Shown here: piece by piece, positions 32,168 through 41,110 of the stretch
How positions within the stretch are numbered: position 1 is the first letter of the stretch
How the letters are laid out: each line of letters begins with the position of its first letter
Assembly: GCA_934408585.1 (NCBI GenBank)
Contig: CAKRVA010000013.1
Span: 1-41,620, forward strand
From: an uncultured Lachnospiraceae bacterium
Lineage (GTDB): Bacteria; Bacillota; Clostridia; Lachnospirales; Lachnospiraceae
Direction: 5' to 3'
Length of the DNA stretch: 41,620 bases
Position numbers and translations under genes: made by a program
The notes under the pieces: model-generated
Databases searched by the model: none
What the model was told of the DNA's origin: nothing
Seen by the model: only the letters and a program-made list of their open reading frames with translations

Positions 32168-32923
32168 ATGAAGGATATTATTACAGTCAACGATTTATGT
32201 TTGTGGTATGGAAGCCATCAGGCATTAAAGGATATTCAGATTGATATTCCGGAAAAAAGCATAACAGCATTAATCGGACCTTCGGGATGCGGAAAATCAA
32301 CTTTTCTGAAAACCATTAACCGAATGAACGATTTGATTCCTGATGTAAAAATTACCGGAGAAATAAAATATAAGGGAAACAATATTTTTGCACCGACGGT
32401 AGATGTAAATGAATTGCGGCGTGAGGTAGGTATGGTTTTTCAGAAGCCAAATCCTTTTCCGATGAGTATATATGACAACATTGCCTATGGACCAAGGACT
32501 CATGGGATTAAAAATAAAGCAAAACTGGATGATATTGTGGAACGTTCTTTGCGGGGAGCGGCGATTTGGGATGAAGTAAAGGACCGGTTAAAGAAAAATG
32601 CATTGGGACTTTCCGGCGGACAGCAGCAGCGACTCTGTATAGCAAGGGCACTTGCAGTAGAGCCGGAGGTGCTTCTTATGGATGAACCGACCAGCGCCCT
32701 GGACCCGATTTCAACATTAAAAATCGAGGAGCTTGCCGCAGAATTAAAAGAAAAATATACCATCATCATAGTAACGCATAACATGCAGCAGGCAGTCCGT
32801 ATTTCGGACCGGACAGCATTTTTCCTGCTGGGTGAACTTGTGGAATACGGTGATACAGAAAAAATGTTCTCGACACCAACGGATAAGAGAACAGAAGATT
32901 ACATTACAGGGAGGTTTGGATGA
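32168..32923 (+). CDS. pstB: Phosphate ABC transporter ATPase PstB
   Basis: The 251-aa ATPase drives phosphate import. It contains Walker A GPSGCGKST, the Q-loop FQKPNPFPMSIYDNIAYGPR typical of PstB, the signature LSGGQQQR, Walker B VLLMDEPTSALDP and the switch His in IVTHNMQQA. Length and motifs are standard. AAAGGAGAGGA precedes the ATG. Its stop codon overlaps the phoU start (ATGA), so the two are translationally coupled. Confidence 0.97.
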   Translation: MKDIITVNDLCLWYGSHQALKDIQIDIPEKSITALIGPSGCGKSTFLKTINRMNDLIPDVKITGEIKYKGNNIFAPTVDVNELRREVGMVFQKPNPFPMSIYDNIAYGPRTHGIKNKAKLDDIVERSLRGAAIWDEVKDRLKKNALGLSGGQQQRLCIARALAVEPEVLLMDEPTSALDPISTLKIEELAAELKEKYTIIIVTHNMQQAVRISDRTAFFLLGELVEYGDTEKMFSTPTDKRTEDYITGRFG

Positions 32924-33567
32924 TGAGAAGTCATTTCGATGAGCAGCTTGCACTGCTAAACAAAGAACTGATTGAGATGGGTGCGTTATGTGAAGAGGTC
33001 ATTGAGCTTGCGTCCAATGCATTGGCAAATGGAGATACAAAGCTTGCCGCCAAAATTGCACCACTTGATGCACAAATTGATGAAAAGGAAAGAAACATCG
33101 AATCCATGTGCCTGCGTCTTCTTTTGCAGCAGCAGCCGGTAGCAAGGGATTTGCGTCAGATTTCCGCGGCAATGAAAATGATTACCGACATGGAACGAAT
33201 TGGAGATCAGGCAGAGGATATTGCGGAAATTATCTGTCTGTTAAGTGACAAAGCGACCGAAAATGACGGACTTCTTCGGGAAATGGCAAAAGCAACCATC
33301 CATATGGTAACAGAAAGCGTTGATGCGTTCGTAAAACATGATATAATGTTGGCAGAAAAGGTAATTGAGGATGATGATATTGTGGACCATTATTTTGATG
33401 ATGTGAAGCAGGACCTCATTCAAAAAATTGCAAAAGATCCGAAAGATGGCGAGTATGCCATTGATTTGTTGATTATTGCAAAATATTTTGAACGTATCGG
33501 CGACCATGCAGTAAATATTGCCAAATGGGTAATTTTTTCTGTTACGGGAGAGCACAAGGAGGGATAG
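32920..33567 (+). CDS. phoU: Phosphate signalling protein PhoU
   Basis: The 215-aa all-helical protein has two PhoU repeats, each with the E/D-rich metal-binding pattern: DMERIGDQAEDIAE in the first half and YFERIGDHAVNIAKW near the C-terminus. PhoU links the transporter to the PhoR kinase and represses it when phosphate is plentiful. The start could be ATG 32920 or the adjacent ATG 32923; GGGAGG is at a workable distance from both. The PhoB-type regulator gene follows immediately. Confidence 0.95.
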   Translation: MMRSHFDEQLALLNKELIEMGALCEEVIELASNALANGDTKLAAKIAPLDAQIDEKERNIESMCLRLLLQQQPVARDLRQISAAMKMITDMERIGDQAEDIAEIICLLSDKATENDGLLREMAKATIHMVTESVDAFVKHDIMLAEKVIEDDDIVDHYFDDVKQDLIQKIAKDPKDGEYAIDLLIIAKYFERIGDHAVNIAKWVIFSVTGEHKEG

Positions 33568-33568
33568 T

Positions 33569-34243
33569 ATGATTTGGTGTGTAGAAGATGATGCCAGCAT
33601 TCGTGATATTGAGGTGTATGCACTTCAATCAACAGGATATGAGGCACAGGGATTCGAGAATGGAGCCAGCTTTTTGGAGGCTTTAAAAACACAGAAACCG
33701 GAACTTGTTGTACTCGATGTGATGCTGCCGGGGGAAGATGGAATAGAGCTTTTACGACATTTGCGACAGAACCCGGAATACAAAGATATTCCTGTTGTTA
33801 TGGCGACAGCCAAGGGCACGGAATATGACAAGATACAGGGACTTGACCTGGGAGCGGATTATTATCTGACCAAACCGTTTGGTGTAATGGAATTCGTGTC
33901 CTGTATAAAGGCCGTTTTGCGCAGATGCCAGCCCAAACAGGTAGAACATCTGCTAAAGACAGGCGGACTGATTGTAAATGTGGATGAACATACTGTAACT
34001 GCAGATGGAGAAAGAGTTGTTCTGACTTATAAGGAATTTGAATTGTTGAAGCTGTTTCTTTCCCATCCGGGGATTGCATTTACCAGAGATCAGCTTTTTA
34101 ATGAAGTGTGGGGAATGGATTACTGTGGAGATACCCGGACGGTGGACATGCATATCAGAACATTACGCCAGAAATTAAAAGATTACGGAGAACTGATTGA
34201 AACAGTACGTAATGTAGGATACAGACTGGAGGCAAAGCCATGA
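33569..34243 (+). CDS. phoB: OmpR/PhoB-family response regulator of the phosphate system
   Basis: The 224-aa protein has a receiver domain with acidic pocket E6/D7/D8, phospho-acceptor D50 (VVLDVMLPGEDG), a switch residue in VMATA and K102 (LTKPFG). A C-terminal winged helix (about 125-222) contains LTYKEFELLKLFLSHPG, RDQLFNEVWG and DTRTVDMHIRTLRQKL. Its location directly after phoU and before a PAS-containing kinase identifies it as the Pho regulator (named PhoP in Bacillus). It overlaps the kinase gene by 4 bp. It would be expected to bind the repeats at 29196-29247. Confidence 0.9.
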   Translation: MIWCVEDDASIRDIEVYALQSTGYEAQGFENGASFLEALKTQKPELVVLDVMLPGEDGIELLRHLRQNPEYKDIPVVMATAKGTEYDKIQGLDLGADYYLTKPFGVMEFVSCIKAVLRRCQPKQVEHLLKTGGLIVNVDEHTVTADGERVVLTYKEFELLKLFLSHPGIAFTRDQLFNEVWGMDYCGDTRTVDMHIRTLRQKLKDYGELIETVRNVGYRLEAKP

Positions 34244-35904
34244 CAAGAAAAATTTTTCAGTCCATAGTAACCGTTTCCATAACGGTTCTATTGGCGGGAA
34301 TTACGATTATTATGGGTGTTTTTTATGAATATTTTGGAAACATTCAGAAAAGCCAGCTGACCGATGAATTACAACTTGCATCTGTTTCGGTATCAAAAGA
34401 TGGAATGGATTTCCTGGAACAGCTTCAGCCGGAGCATTACCGAATTACCTGGATTGCAGAGGATGGAACGGTTCTTTATGATACGGAAACAGGAACCGAA
34501 GCGGTTGAGAATCACAAAGACCGTCAGGAAGTACGGGAGGCGTTTGAAAATGGGGAAGGACAAAGTACCCGTTATTCTGCGACACTCATGGAAAAAACAA
34601 GATATTATGCAAAACGTCTTGATGATGGAACGGTACTTCGTATTTCAGCAAGGTATGCAACAGCAGGACTGCTTGTGCTTGGAATGTTACAGCCTATCGT
34701 GATTATCATAGTTGCAGCGTTAATTTTTGCAGGAATCCTGGCACATGGACTTGCACGCAAAATTGTGGAACCGTTTAATAATCTGGACCTTGAAAATCCA
34801 TTGGAAAATGAAACGTATGAAGAGCTTTCTCCATTGCTGAACCGGATTAACCGGCAAAGGGCAGAGATTGCACGACAATTGCGGAAATTGCAGGAAAAGA
34901 CAGATGAGTTTACGCAGATTACAGAGAGTATGAAGGAAGGACTTGTCCTTCTGGATAATAAAGGAATTGTTCTGAGTATCAACCCTGCCGCAGGAGAAAT
35001 TTTTGGAGAAACGGACGATGCAGTAGGACATGACTTCTTACAGCTTGACAGAAGCAGGCATGTACGTCTTGCCATAGAATCCGCTTTGCAGGAGGGACAC
35101 AGTGAGGTGCGCCTGGAACGGATGGGACGGGAATACCAGCTCGATATCAGCCGGATTGAGTCATCGGGAAGTATTTTGGGAGCGGTCATTCTTGCTTTTG
35201 ATATCACAGAGCAGGAATATGCAGAACGAAACCGCCGGGAGTTTACCGCCAATGTTTCTCATGAGTTAAAAACGCCATTGCAGGGAATTATCGGTAGTGC
35301 GGATTTGCTGGAATCAGGTATGGTAAAGCAGGAGGATATGCCACGGTTTATCGGTCACATCCGGAAAGAAGCGACAAGACTGGTAGCATTGATTGAAGAT
35401 ATTATCCGTCTTTCACAGCTGGATGAGGGAAATGAACTTCCGAGTGAAAATGTGGATCTTTGGGAGATTGCACAGGAGGTCGAAACAAACCTGCAAACTT
35501 CTGCAAATGCAAAGAGTGTCACCATGTCACTGGAAGGAGATCATGCCGCTTTGTGCGGAGTGCGCAGGCTCTTGTATGAAGTGATTTACAATTTATGTGA
35601 TAATGCGATTAAATATAATGTTCCGGGTGGAACGGTACAGGTGCATATAGAAGCAGGAGAAAAGGCAGCCAAAGTCGTGATTAAGGACAGTGGTATCGGA
35701 ATTGCTCCGGAACATCAGTCACGCGTATTTGAACGTTTCTACCGGGTAGATAAAAGTCATTCAAAATTATCTGGAGGAACCGGCCTTGGACTTTCTATTG
35801 TAAAACATGCCGTGCAGTATCATCATGGAACGATTGATTTGCAAAGTGAAGAAAAAAAGGGAACAGAGATTACACTCACATTCCCTTACCATTCGGTTTC
35901 TTAA
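34240..35904 (+). CDS. phoR: PhoR-type sensor histidine kinase
   Basis: The 554-aa membrane kinase has two transmembrane segments (about 8-28 and 141-168) around an extracytoplasmic sensor of some 110 residues, a HAMP-like linker, a PAS domain (about 225-325), the HisKA box FTANVSHELKTPLQG with phosphorylated H341, and an HATPase domain with N-box NLCDNAIKYN, G1 DSGIGIAP and G2 GGTGLGLSIV. This is the standard PhoR architecture. It should phosphorylate the preceding regulator under phosphate limitation. It is the last gene of the unit. Confidence 0.93.
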   Translation: MTRKIFQSIVTVSITVLLAGITIIMGVFYEYFGNIQKSQLTDELQLASVSVSKDGMDFLEQLQPEHYRITWIAEDGTVLYDTETGTEAVENHKDRQEVREAFENGEGQSTRYSATLMEKTRYYAKRLDDGTVLRISARYATAGLLVLGMLQPIVIIIVAALIFAGILAHGLARKIVEPFNNLDLENPLENETYEELSPLLNRINRQRAEIARQLRKLQEKTDEFTQITESMKEGLVLLDNKGIVLSINPAAGEIFGETDDAVGHDFLQLDRSRHVRLAIESALQEGHSEVRLERMGREYQLDISRIESSGSILGAVILAFDITEQEYAERNRREFTANVSHELKTPLQGIIGSADLLESGMVKQEDMPRFIGHIRKEATRLVALIEDIIRLSQLDEGNELPSENVDLWEIAQEVETNLQTSANAKSVTMSLEGDHAALCGVRRLLYEVIYNLCDNAIKYNVPGGTVQVHIEAGEKAAKVVIKDSGIGIAPEHQSRVFERFYRVDKSHSKLSGGTGLGLSIVKHAVQYHHGTIDLQSEEKKGTEITLTFPYHSVS

Positions 35905-35918
35905 TCTTTAAATACTGG

Positions 35919-35974
35919 AGCAGCGGATGTGCGCTTAAACCTCACGGGTACGGCGCCGTCTGGCTGCTTTTTTT
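35919..35974 (+). terminator. Possible terminator after phoR
   Basis: AGCAGC (35919-35924) can pair with GCTGCT (35963-35968), enclosing the palindrome ACGGCGCCGT, and a run of seven T follows. The structure overlaps the 3' end of the convergent PAP2 gene, so the support is moderate at best. Confidence 0.3.
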
Positions 35975-36609
35975 GCCTGATAAATCGAAATAATATCCAA
36001 CTGATAAACAACAACATACATGATGGCACCCATCATAATACCGGTAATTACATCAAAAGTAGAATGCTGTTTGATGAATACGGTGGAAAGAATAATGGAA
36101 ACACATAAAACTAAGGAACCATAGTGAATCCATTTGTTTTTGCGCAGCTTTTCATTGTGAAGCACCGCAAGGTGTGTACCAATGGAATTATATACATGAA
36201 TGCTGGGCCACAAATTTGTCGGTGTATCTGCCCGGTATAATGCAGCTACCATTGCAGTAAATATATTGTCTCTTGGCATAACTGCCGGACGAAGATGATG
36301 ACCGTTCGGCCAAAGGGTAGAGACAATCAGGAAGACGGTCATACCTGTAAAAAGAAATGTGCAGGCACGGTAATAATCCTGTTTGTTTGTAAAAAGAAGA
36401 TACAAAACGGTAATGGCAACGTAGCCAAACCATAAATAATAGGGAACGACAAACACCTCACAAAAAGGAATCATATCATCCCACTTCATATGGATAATTG
36501 TCTCCGGGTTTCGGACGGTACGTTCCAGATAAGAAAACCAGAGCAGGTAAACAATCGCATAGACAATAAGCGGTATTGCATGCTTATACCTTTCATAAAA
36601 TTTTTTCAT
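35935..36609 (-). CDS. PAP2-superfamily membrane phosphatase
   Basis: ATG at 36609 is preceded by GGAGGAG on the minus strand, giving 224 aa; upstream in-frame codons are not used. Five to six transmembrane helices are visible. The PAP2 motifs are HLRP (105-108, motif 1), WPSIHVYNS (134-142, motif 2) and H182-x3-D186 (HSTFD, motif 3). These enzymes remove phosphate from phosphatidic acid, undecaprenyl diphosphate or similar lipids at the outer face, or exchange headgroups as in inositol phosphorylceramide synthases. It lies downstream of a lipid kinase gene and convergent with phoR, which fits a role in lipid turnover. Confidence 0.85.
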   Translation of the reverse strand: MKKFYERYKHAIPLIVYAIVYLLWFSYLERTVRNPETIIHMKWDDMIPFCEVFVVPYYLWFGYVAITVLYLLFTNKQDYYRACTFLFTGMTVFLIVSTLWPNGHHLRPAVMPRDNIFTAMVAALYRADTPTNLWPSIHVYNSIGTHLAVLHNEKLRKNKWIHYGSLVLCVSIILSTVFIKQHSTFDVITGIMMGAIMYVVVYQLDIISIYQAKKAARRRRTREV

Positions 36610-36687
36610 AAGTCTCCTCCTAGCTGCATTCATACAAAATATGGGTTTCGATGCAGCACAAAACCACAAGTATTGTTACTGTTCTAT

Positions 36688-37662
36688 CTATTTTAAGAGC
36701 ATAATCTTATTTTGTAAACACTTAATTGAAATAGAATTACTTTTTACTGAAACTTCCCCATCGGTATGAACCCAGAAATCCCGGTCAGCATCAATGCGGA
36801 GTTCTTTTGCCTTGTAAGCATGGATATGAGGAAATTTGTAATGCTTTCCTTTTAACGCAGAGGGCAGCGCAAGTAAAATAATCAGTTTTGCAATCGGACC
36901 TACTGTGCAGATATCAAGAACGCCGTCCTGATAATCTGCCTTGGGACAGAACATGAATCCGCCACCTTCATATTGATGAATCATGGATGCAACAAATAAA
37001 AAATTGTTTAACGTAAATGGTGGATTCTGGTCAAGGGTAATCGTACAGTTTCCACGTTTCGTTACGATAAGCTGTTTTAAGGCGATGGTCACATAGGTAA
37101 GCTTTCCGCAGCCGATTTTATTTAGGAAATTTTTGAAGCGGGATGCCAGTGCCTCCTCACAGATGGCAGCATCATATCCGATTCCGCAGCTTACGGCAAA
37201 GTAACGTGTTTTTGAAAACTCTTCTTTATGGAGCCGGGAAAATTCCGTAGGATTACTGTTATAGGTAAGACATCCCAAATCCATTGGAAAAGGAGTCGTA
37301 CAATTCAAAATATGCTCAAGCAGAACGGCAGGAGAGCCCTTCAGCTTCAAATCACGTGCAAGGTCATTGCTGGAACCGGTAGGAATGTAACCAATCTGAA
37401 CGTGTTCAAAATCAGTGATTCCCTGCAATGCTTCATTAAAGGTTCCGTCACCACCCAGAATGATAAGTTTAATAACAGTGTCCGGATTTTCGCCCAGAGC
37501 GGAGTGACATACGCTTTCGACAAGCTGTGACACGTGTCCTGCTTTTTCGGAATAAAATACCTGATATTCGATGTTTTTCCGGGTGAAAAGGGGTTCCAGT
37601 TCTTTCCAAATCTGAAGTCCGCGTCCGGATTTGGAAGACGGGTTTACAATGACATAATACAT
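36688..37662 (-). CDS. Diacylglycerol kinase family lipid kinase (YegS/DagK-like)
   Basis: The 324-aa soluble kinase has the DAGK catalytic domain: VNPSSKSGRG at the N-terminus, the nucleotide loop LGGDGTFNEALQG, and IPTGSSNDLARDL. The C-terminal beta-sandwich ends in the DGE motif (HTDGE) used for metal/phosphate contact. It phosphorylates diacylglycerol or a related lipid. GAGGAGATAA precedes the start on the minus strand. It has a good own promoter and is probably co-transcribed with the PAP2 gene 78 bp downstream; the two catalyse opposite steps of DAG/phosphatidate exchange. Confidence 0.9.
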   Translation of the reverse strand: MYYVIVNPSSKSGRGLQIWKELEPLFTRKNIEYQVFYSEKAGHVSQLVESVCHSALGENPDTVIKLIILGGDGTFNEALQGITDFEHVQIGYIPTGSSNDLARDLKLKGSPAVLLEHILNCTTPFPMDLGCLTYNSNPTEFSRLHKEEFSKTRYFAVSCGIGYDAAICEEALASRFKNFLNKIGCGKLTYVTIALKQLIVTKRGNCTITLDQNPPFTLNNFLFVASMIHQYEGGGFMFCPKADYQDGVLDICTVGPIAKLIILLALPSALKGKHYKFPHIHAYKAKELRIDADRDFWVHTDGEVSVKSNSISIKCLQNKIMLLK

Positions 37663-37710
37663 AATCGTTATCTCCTCAAAAGTGCATTATGAAATCCGTT
37701 TACTGCATAC

Positions 37711-37739
37711 ATTTTATCAATATTTGTCGAAAGAGTAAA
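37711..37739 (-). promoter_or_regulatory. Promoter of the lipid kinase/PAP2 unit
   Basis: On the minus strand, -35 TTTACT (37734-37739) and -10 TAAAAT (37711-37716) are 17 bp apart, with TGA directly before the -10 (extended -10). Confidence 0.6.
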
Positions 37740-37823
37740 GAATTTTGCACTATTACTATTATTATAGGAACAAACACTTTTACAGACAATTTGTAAAAAG
37801 ATATAGTTTTGCGAAGGATATTA

Positions 37824-37832
37824 TGTTATAAT
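37824..37832 (+). promoter_or_regulatory. Extended -10 promoter of glyA
   Basis: TGTTATAAT gives a perfect -10 with the TGn extension 33 bp before the glyA start. The -35 region (TAGTTT) is poor, as is usual when the extension is present. No riboswitch-like structure fits in the short leader. Confidence 0.55.
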
Positions 37833-37864
37833 GTTCCAAATTTGAGTTTAAATGGAGGTTGATT

Positions 37865-39103
37865 ATGTATTCATTGGATGAAGTCAGGAACGTAGACCCG
37901 GAAATTGCTCAGGCAATCGTGGATGAGCAAAACAGACAGAACAGCCATATTGAGCTGATTGCTTCTGAAAACTGGGTAAGTAAGGCTGTAATGGCAGCGA
38001 TGGGAAGCCCGTTGACAAACAAGTATGCAGAAGGATATCCGGGAAAGAGATATTATGGTGGATGTCAGTGTGTAGACGTTGTTGAAAATCTTGCAATTGA
38101 AAGAGCAAAAGAACTGTTTGGCTGTGATTATGCAAATGTTCAGCCACATTCCGGAGCTCAGGCAAACCTGGCAGTACAGTTTGCTATCTGCAATCCGGGA
38201 GATACCATTATGGGTATGAACCTTGACCATGGCGGACATTTGACACATGGAAGTCCGGTGAATATTTCCGGTAAATATTTTCACATTGTTCCTTACGGAG
38301 TAAATGATGAAGGTTTTATCGACTATGATAAATTAAGAGAAATCGCATTGGAATGCAAACCGAAAATGATTATCGCAGGTGCTTCTGCTTATGCAAGAAC
38401 CATTGATTTTAAGAAGTTCCGTGAGGTTGCAGATGAAGTTGGTGCCGTATTGATGGTGGATATGGCACATATTGCAGGTCTTGTGGCAGCAGGACTTCAT
38501 CCAAGCCCGATTCCATATGCAGACGTTGTGACAACAACGACACATAAAACATTAAGAGGACCAAGAGGTGGTATGATTCTTTGTAATCAGGAAGCCGCTG
38601 ATAAATATAATTTCAACAAGGCTGTTTTCCCGGGAATTCAGGGTGGTCCGCTGATGCATGTAATTGCAGCCAAAGCAGTCTGCTTCAAAGAGGCATTATC
38701 CGATGACTTTAAGAAATATCAGCAGGGCATTGTGGACAATGCACAGGCACTTTGCAAGGGCTTAATCAGCAGAGGCATTAAAATTGTATCCGGCGGAACA
38801 GACAATCACCTGATGCTGATGGATCTTACCCCATTTGATTTGACCGGTAAGGCAGTAGAAAAAATGCTGGATGAGGCACATATTACGGCAAATAAGAATA
38901 CGATTCCGAACGATCCGAAATCTCCGTTTGTAACAAGCGGTATCCGTCTTGGAACACCTGCAGTAACATCCAGAGGAATGAATACAGAAGATATGGATCA
39001 GATCGCAGAAGCAATTGCCCTCATTGTAAAGGGAGGAGAAGAAAAAATCCCAGAGGCAAGAGCAATTGTCCAGAAGCTTACAGACAAGTATCCGTTGCTT
39101 TAA
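37865..39103 (+). CDS. glyA: Serine hydroxymethyltransferase
   Basis: The start ATG 37865 has GGAGG 7 bases upstream, giving 412 aa; the in-frame TTG at 37859 overlaps that site. The PLP enzyme interconverts serine and glycine with tetrahydrofolate. Hallmarks are ELIASENWVSKAVMAAMGS, NKYAEGYPGKRYYGGCQ, VQPHSGAQAN, and the PLP-lysine motif VTTTTHKTLRGPRGG. Length is standard. It is a single-gene unit with its own promoter and terminator. Confidence 0.98.
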   Translation: MYSLDEVRNVDPEIAQAIVDEQNRQNSHIELIASENWVSKAVMAAMGSPLTNKYAEGYPGKRYYGGCQCVDVVENLAIERAKELFGCDYANVQPHSGAQANLAVQFAICNPGDTIMGMNLDHGGHLTHGSPVNISGKYFHIVPYGVNDEGFIDYDKLREIALECKPKMIIAGASAYARTIDFKKFREVADEVGAVLMVDMAHIAGLVAAGLHPSPIPYADVVTTTTHKTLRGPRGGMILCNQEAADKYNFNKAVFPGIQGGPLMHVIAAKAVCFKEALSDDFKKYQQGIVDNAQALCKGLISRGIKIVSGGTDNHLMLMDLTPFDLTGKAVEKMLDEAHITANKNTIPNDPKSPFVTSGIRLGTPAVTSRGMNTEDMDQIAEAIALIVKGGEEKIPEARAIVQKLTDKYPLL

Positions 39104-39113
39104 GAAGAATAGA

Positions 39114-39151
39114 AATGTATCCCATGGAAATAAACATGGGGTACATTTTTT
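39114..39151 (+). terminator. Terminator of glyA
   Basis: AATGTA-T-CCCATG pairs with CATGGG-G-TACATT around a loop of about eight bases, followed by six T. Confidence 0.85.
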
Positions 39152-39285
39152 ATGGCAATATATTTTTCCTGGTTGCTACAGATTTGCAATTTTCTGAATA
39201 ATTTGACATAATCCGACAATTTTACAGATAAAAACAAAACTAAAAATAAATAAACAAAAAATATAAAGAAAAATGGAAAAATGTG

Positions 39286-39313
39286 TTGACAAATAAAAAG
39301 GAAATGATATAAT
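39286..39313 (+). promoter_or_regulatory. Strong promoter upstream of the GH3 gene
   Basis: Perfect -35 TTGACA (39286-39291) and perfect -10 TATAAT (39308-39313) with a 16-bp spacer. It lies about 430 bp before the GH3 start codon. The region before it (39160-39285) is very AT-rich and shows nothing else. Confidence 0.85.
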
Positions 39314-39319
39314 AAAACC

Positions 39320-39742
39320 ATAACAAGACAAGTTCACATAGATAAATCTAAGGAAAGGAAGGTACGGTCCACCAGAAACATAATTTTTTGATTTATTAAT
39401 CATTTTCAAGGTACGAAAGAACAACGTACAAAAGAAATAATTTCCCATCGTATGAGCTACATAAGAAGAAGTAACGAGAAACGAAAGAAAAGAAGAAAGA
39501 TACCGTTACATGTTTGTTATTACGAATGAGTAGTGAGGAAGATACGAAAGAGAAAGAAAAATTGAATAAAGAACGCAATCCATATTAAGTGGAAATATTT
39601 AGAAGAGAAGAGGTTAAGTCCATTGGATAGCATAGTTTAGAAGCGGGTGTCAATGAAAGTTAAATTGATACCCGCTTCGAAGTGTGTTAAGATAGGTGTA
39701 AGTTGTTGGATGAGACCATTAGGAAAGAAAAATGGAGGCATT
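39320..39742 (+). ncRNA. Long purine-rich 5' leader of the GH3 gene, or a separate small RNA
   Basis: About 420 nt separate the consensus promoter from the GH3 start. No open frame with a ribosome site is seen. The sequence is rich in G and A, with a repeated ACGAAAGA motif (about 39413, 39481 and 39544). Near its end, AAGCGGGTGTCAAT (39641-39654) pairs with ATTGATACCCGCTT (39664-39677): a 14-bp stem with one G-U pair and a 9-base loop. There is no T run after it, so it is not a normal terminator. I recognise no riboswitch or T-box elements. Confidence 0.45.
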
Positions 39743-41062
39743 ATGAGCGAACAGGAAATTTATGATGAAGCAATGGAACGAAGAGAATTCCGGAGAGCAC
39801 GTCGCAAAAGAAATCAACTGATAGCAATTCTTGTTATGGTGGTTTTGGGAATTGGAATTGTGGTCGGCGCAATTTTCGGTGTGAGCCGTATTATGAAGTC
39901 TATGAATGATAAAAAGCATACGGAAGAGCTTCAGGCACAGCTTCAGGAACTTGCAGAGTCAGAGCCACCGGTAGTAGAAGCACCGGTCGAGGAAACACCA
40001 ACAGAAATGACGGATGCAGATTATCTGAATCAGATTGCCCAGTCCTGTATTGCAGAAATGCCATTGGAAGATAAAATTGCGGGATTATTCATGATTACGC
40101 CGGAATCCCTTACCGGTGTAGATACCGTTGTACAAGCTGGGGAAACAACAAAACAGAAATTGAGTGAACACCCGGTAGGCGGTTTGATTTATTTTGATAA
40201 AAATATCAAGTCCAAGGATCAGATTCAGGAAATGCTTTCTGCAACAAAGAATTCCATGCTTTATCCGGTCTTTTTGGCAGTAGATGAAGAGGGTGGAACC
40301 GTATCACGCGTTGCAAAGAGCGGTATTGCCACAAATGTTGGAAGCCAGGCAGAAATTGGAAGTACCTGTGACCCTGAAAAGGCAAGAGAAACCGGTACAA
40401 CCCTAGGCAATTATCTGTCAGAATGTGGATTCAATGTGGATTTTGCCCCGGTTGCAGACGTGATAACAGAAGGTAATACAACAATTGGTGACCGTTCATT
40501 CGGAATGGACCCGAATGTGGTAGGTTCTATGGTGGCCGCAGAAGTAGAAGGACTGCAAAGCACCGGAGTAAGTGCTTGTGTGAAGCATTTTCCGGGAATG
40601 GGAGATACGACGGAAGATACGCATGATGGAAAAGCAGTCTCCCAAAAGACACTGGATGATATGCGTACAAATGATTTTCCAGCATTCCAGGCAGGAATAG
40701 ATGCCGGCGTCGACTTTGTAATGGTGGGTCATATGGCACTTCCGAATGTGATTGGTGATGAGACACCATGCTCCTTATCGGGAGTAATCATCAATGACGT
40801 TTTAAGGAATGAACTTGGATATGATGGAATCGTAATTACGGATTCCTTGTCCATGAAGGCAATTACCGATTCCTATTCTCCGGAGGAAGCTGCCGTATTG
40901 GCAATTCAGGCCGGTGCAGACATGATTCTGATGCCTGCCGATTTTCAGGCAGCATATGATGGCCTCTTGAAGGCTGTACAGGATGGAACAATTTCCGAAG
41001 AAAGAATTGATGAGTCACTTATGCGGATTTACAGAGTGAAGTATCGTGACCGGATAGAATAG
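39743..41062 (+). CDS. Membrane-anchored glycoside hydrolase family 3 (NagZ-like beta-N-acetylhexosaminidase)
   Basis: GGAGG lies 4 bases before ATG 39743, giving 439 aa; an in-frame ATG at 39647 sits inside the leader hairpin. A basic cytoplasmic tail (RRARRKRNQ) is followed by one transmembrane segment (about 25-48), a Glu/Pro/Thr linker, and a single GH3 barrel. VDEEGGTVSRV, the motif KHFPGMGDTTEDTH (281-294) with the acid/base pair D292/H294, and the nucleophile D367 in VITDSLSMKAI are visible. In most NagZ proteins the Met at 286 is His (KHFPGHG). It should remove GlcNAc from peptidoglycan or other glycans outside the cell. Confidence 0.9.
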   Translation: MSEQEIYDEAMERREFRRARRKRNQLIAILVMVVLGIGIVVGAIFGVSRIMKSMNDKKHTEELQAQLQELAESEPPVVEAPVEETPTEMTDADYLNQIAQSCIAEMPLEDKIAGLFMITPESLTGVDTVVQAGETTKQKLSEHPVGGLIYFDKNIKSKDQIQEMLSATKNSMLYPVFLAVDEEGGTVSRVAKSGIATNVGSQAEIGSTCDPEKARETGTTLGNYLSECGFNVDFAPVADVITEGNTTIGDRSFGMDPNVVGSMVAAEVEGLQSTGVSACVKHFPGMGDTTEDTHDGKAVSQKTLDDMRTNDFPAFQAGIDAGVDFVMVGHMALPNVIGDETPCSLSGVIINDVLRNELGYDGIVITDSLSMKAITDSYSPEEAAVLAIQAGADMILMPADFQAAYDGLLKAVQDGTISEERIDESLMRIYRVKYRDRIE

Positions 41063-41110
41063 GAAGATTTGGGTTTTGATGCTAGGTGGATTGGAAGTTT
41101 GGCGTGTGCG

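Noticed and set aside
34605..35252. 215-codon open frame on the minus strand inside phoR
   Set aside because: It is antisense to the PAS/HisKA coding region; Ser/Arg-rich composition and no ribosome site.
39114..39285. Second gene or riboswitch in the AT-rich stretch after glyA
   Set aside because: Only the terminator is recognisable; the open frames on the minus strand are low-complexity Phe/Leu/Ile translations of A-rich DNA.
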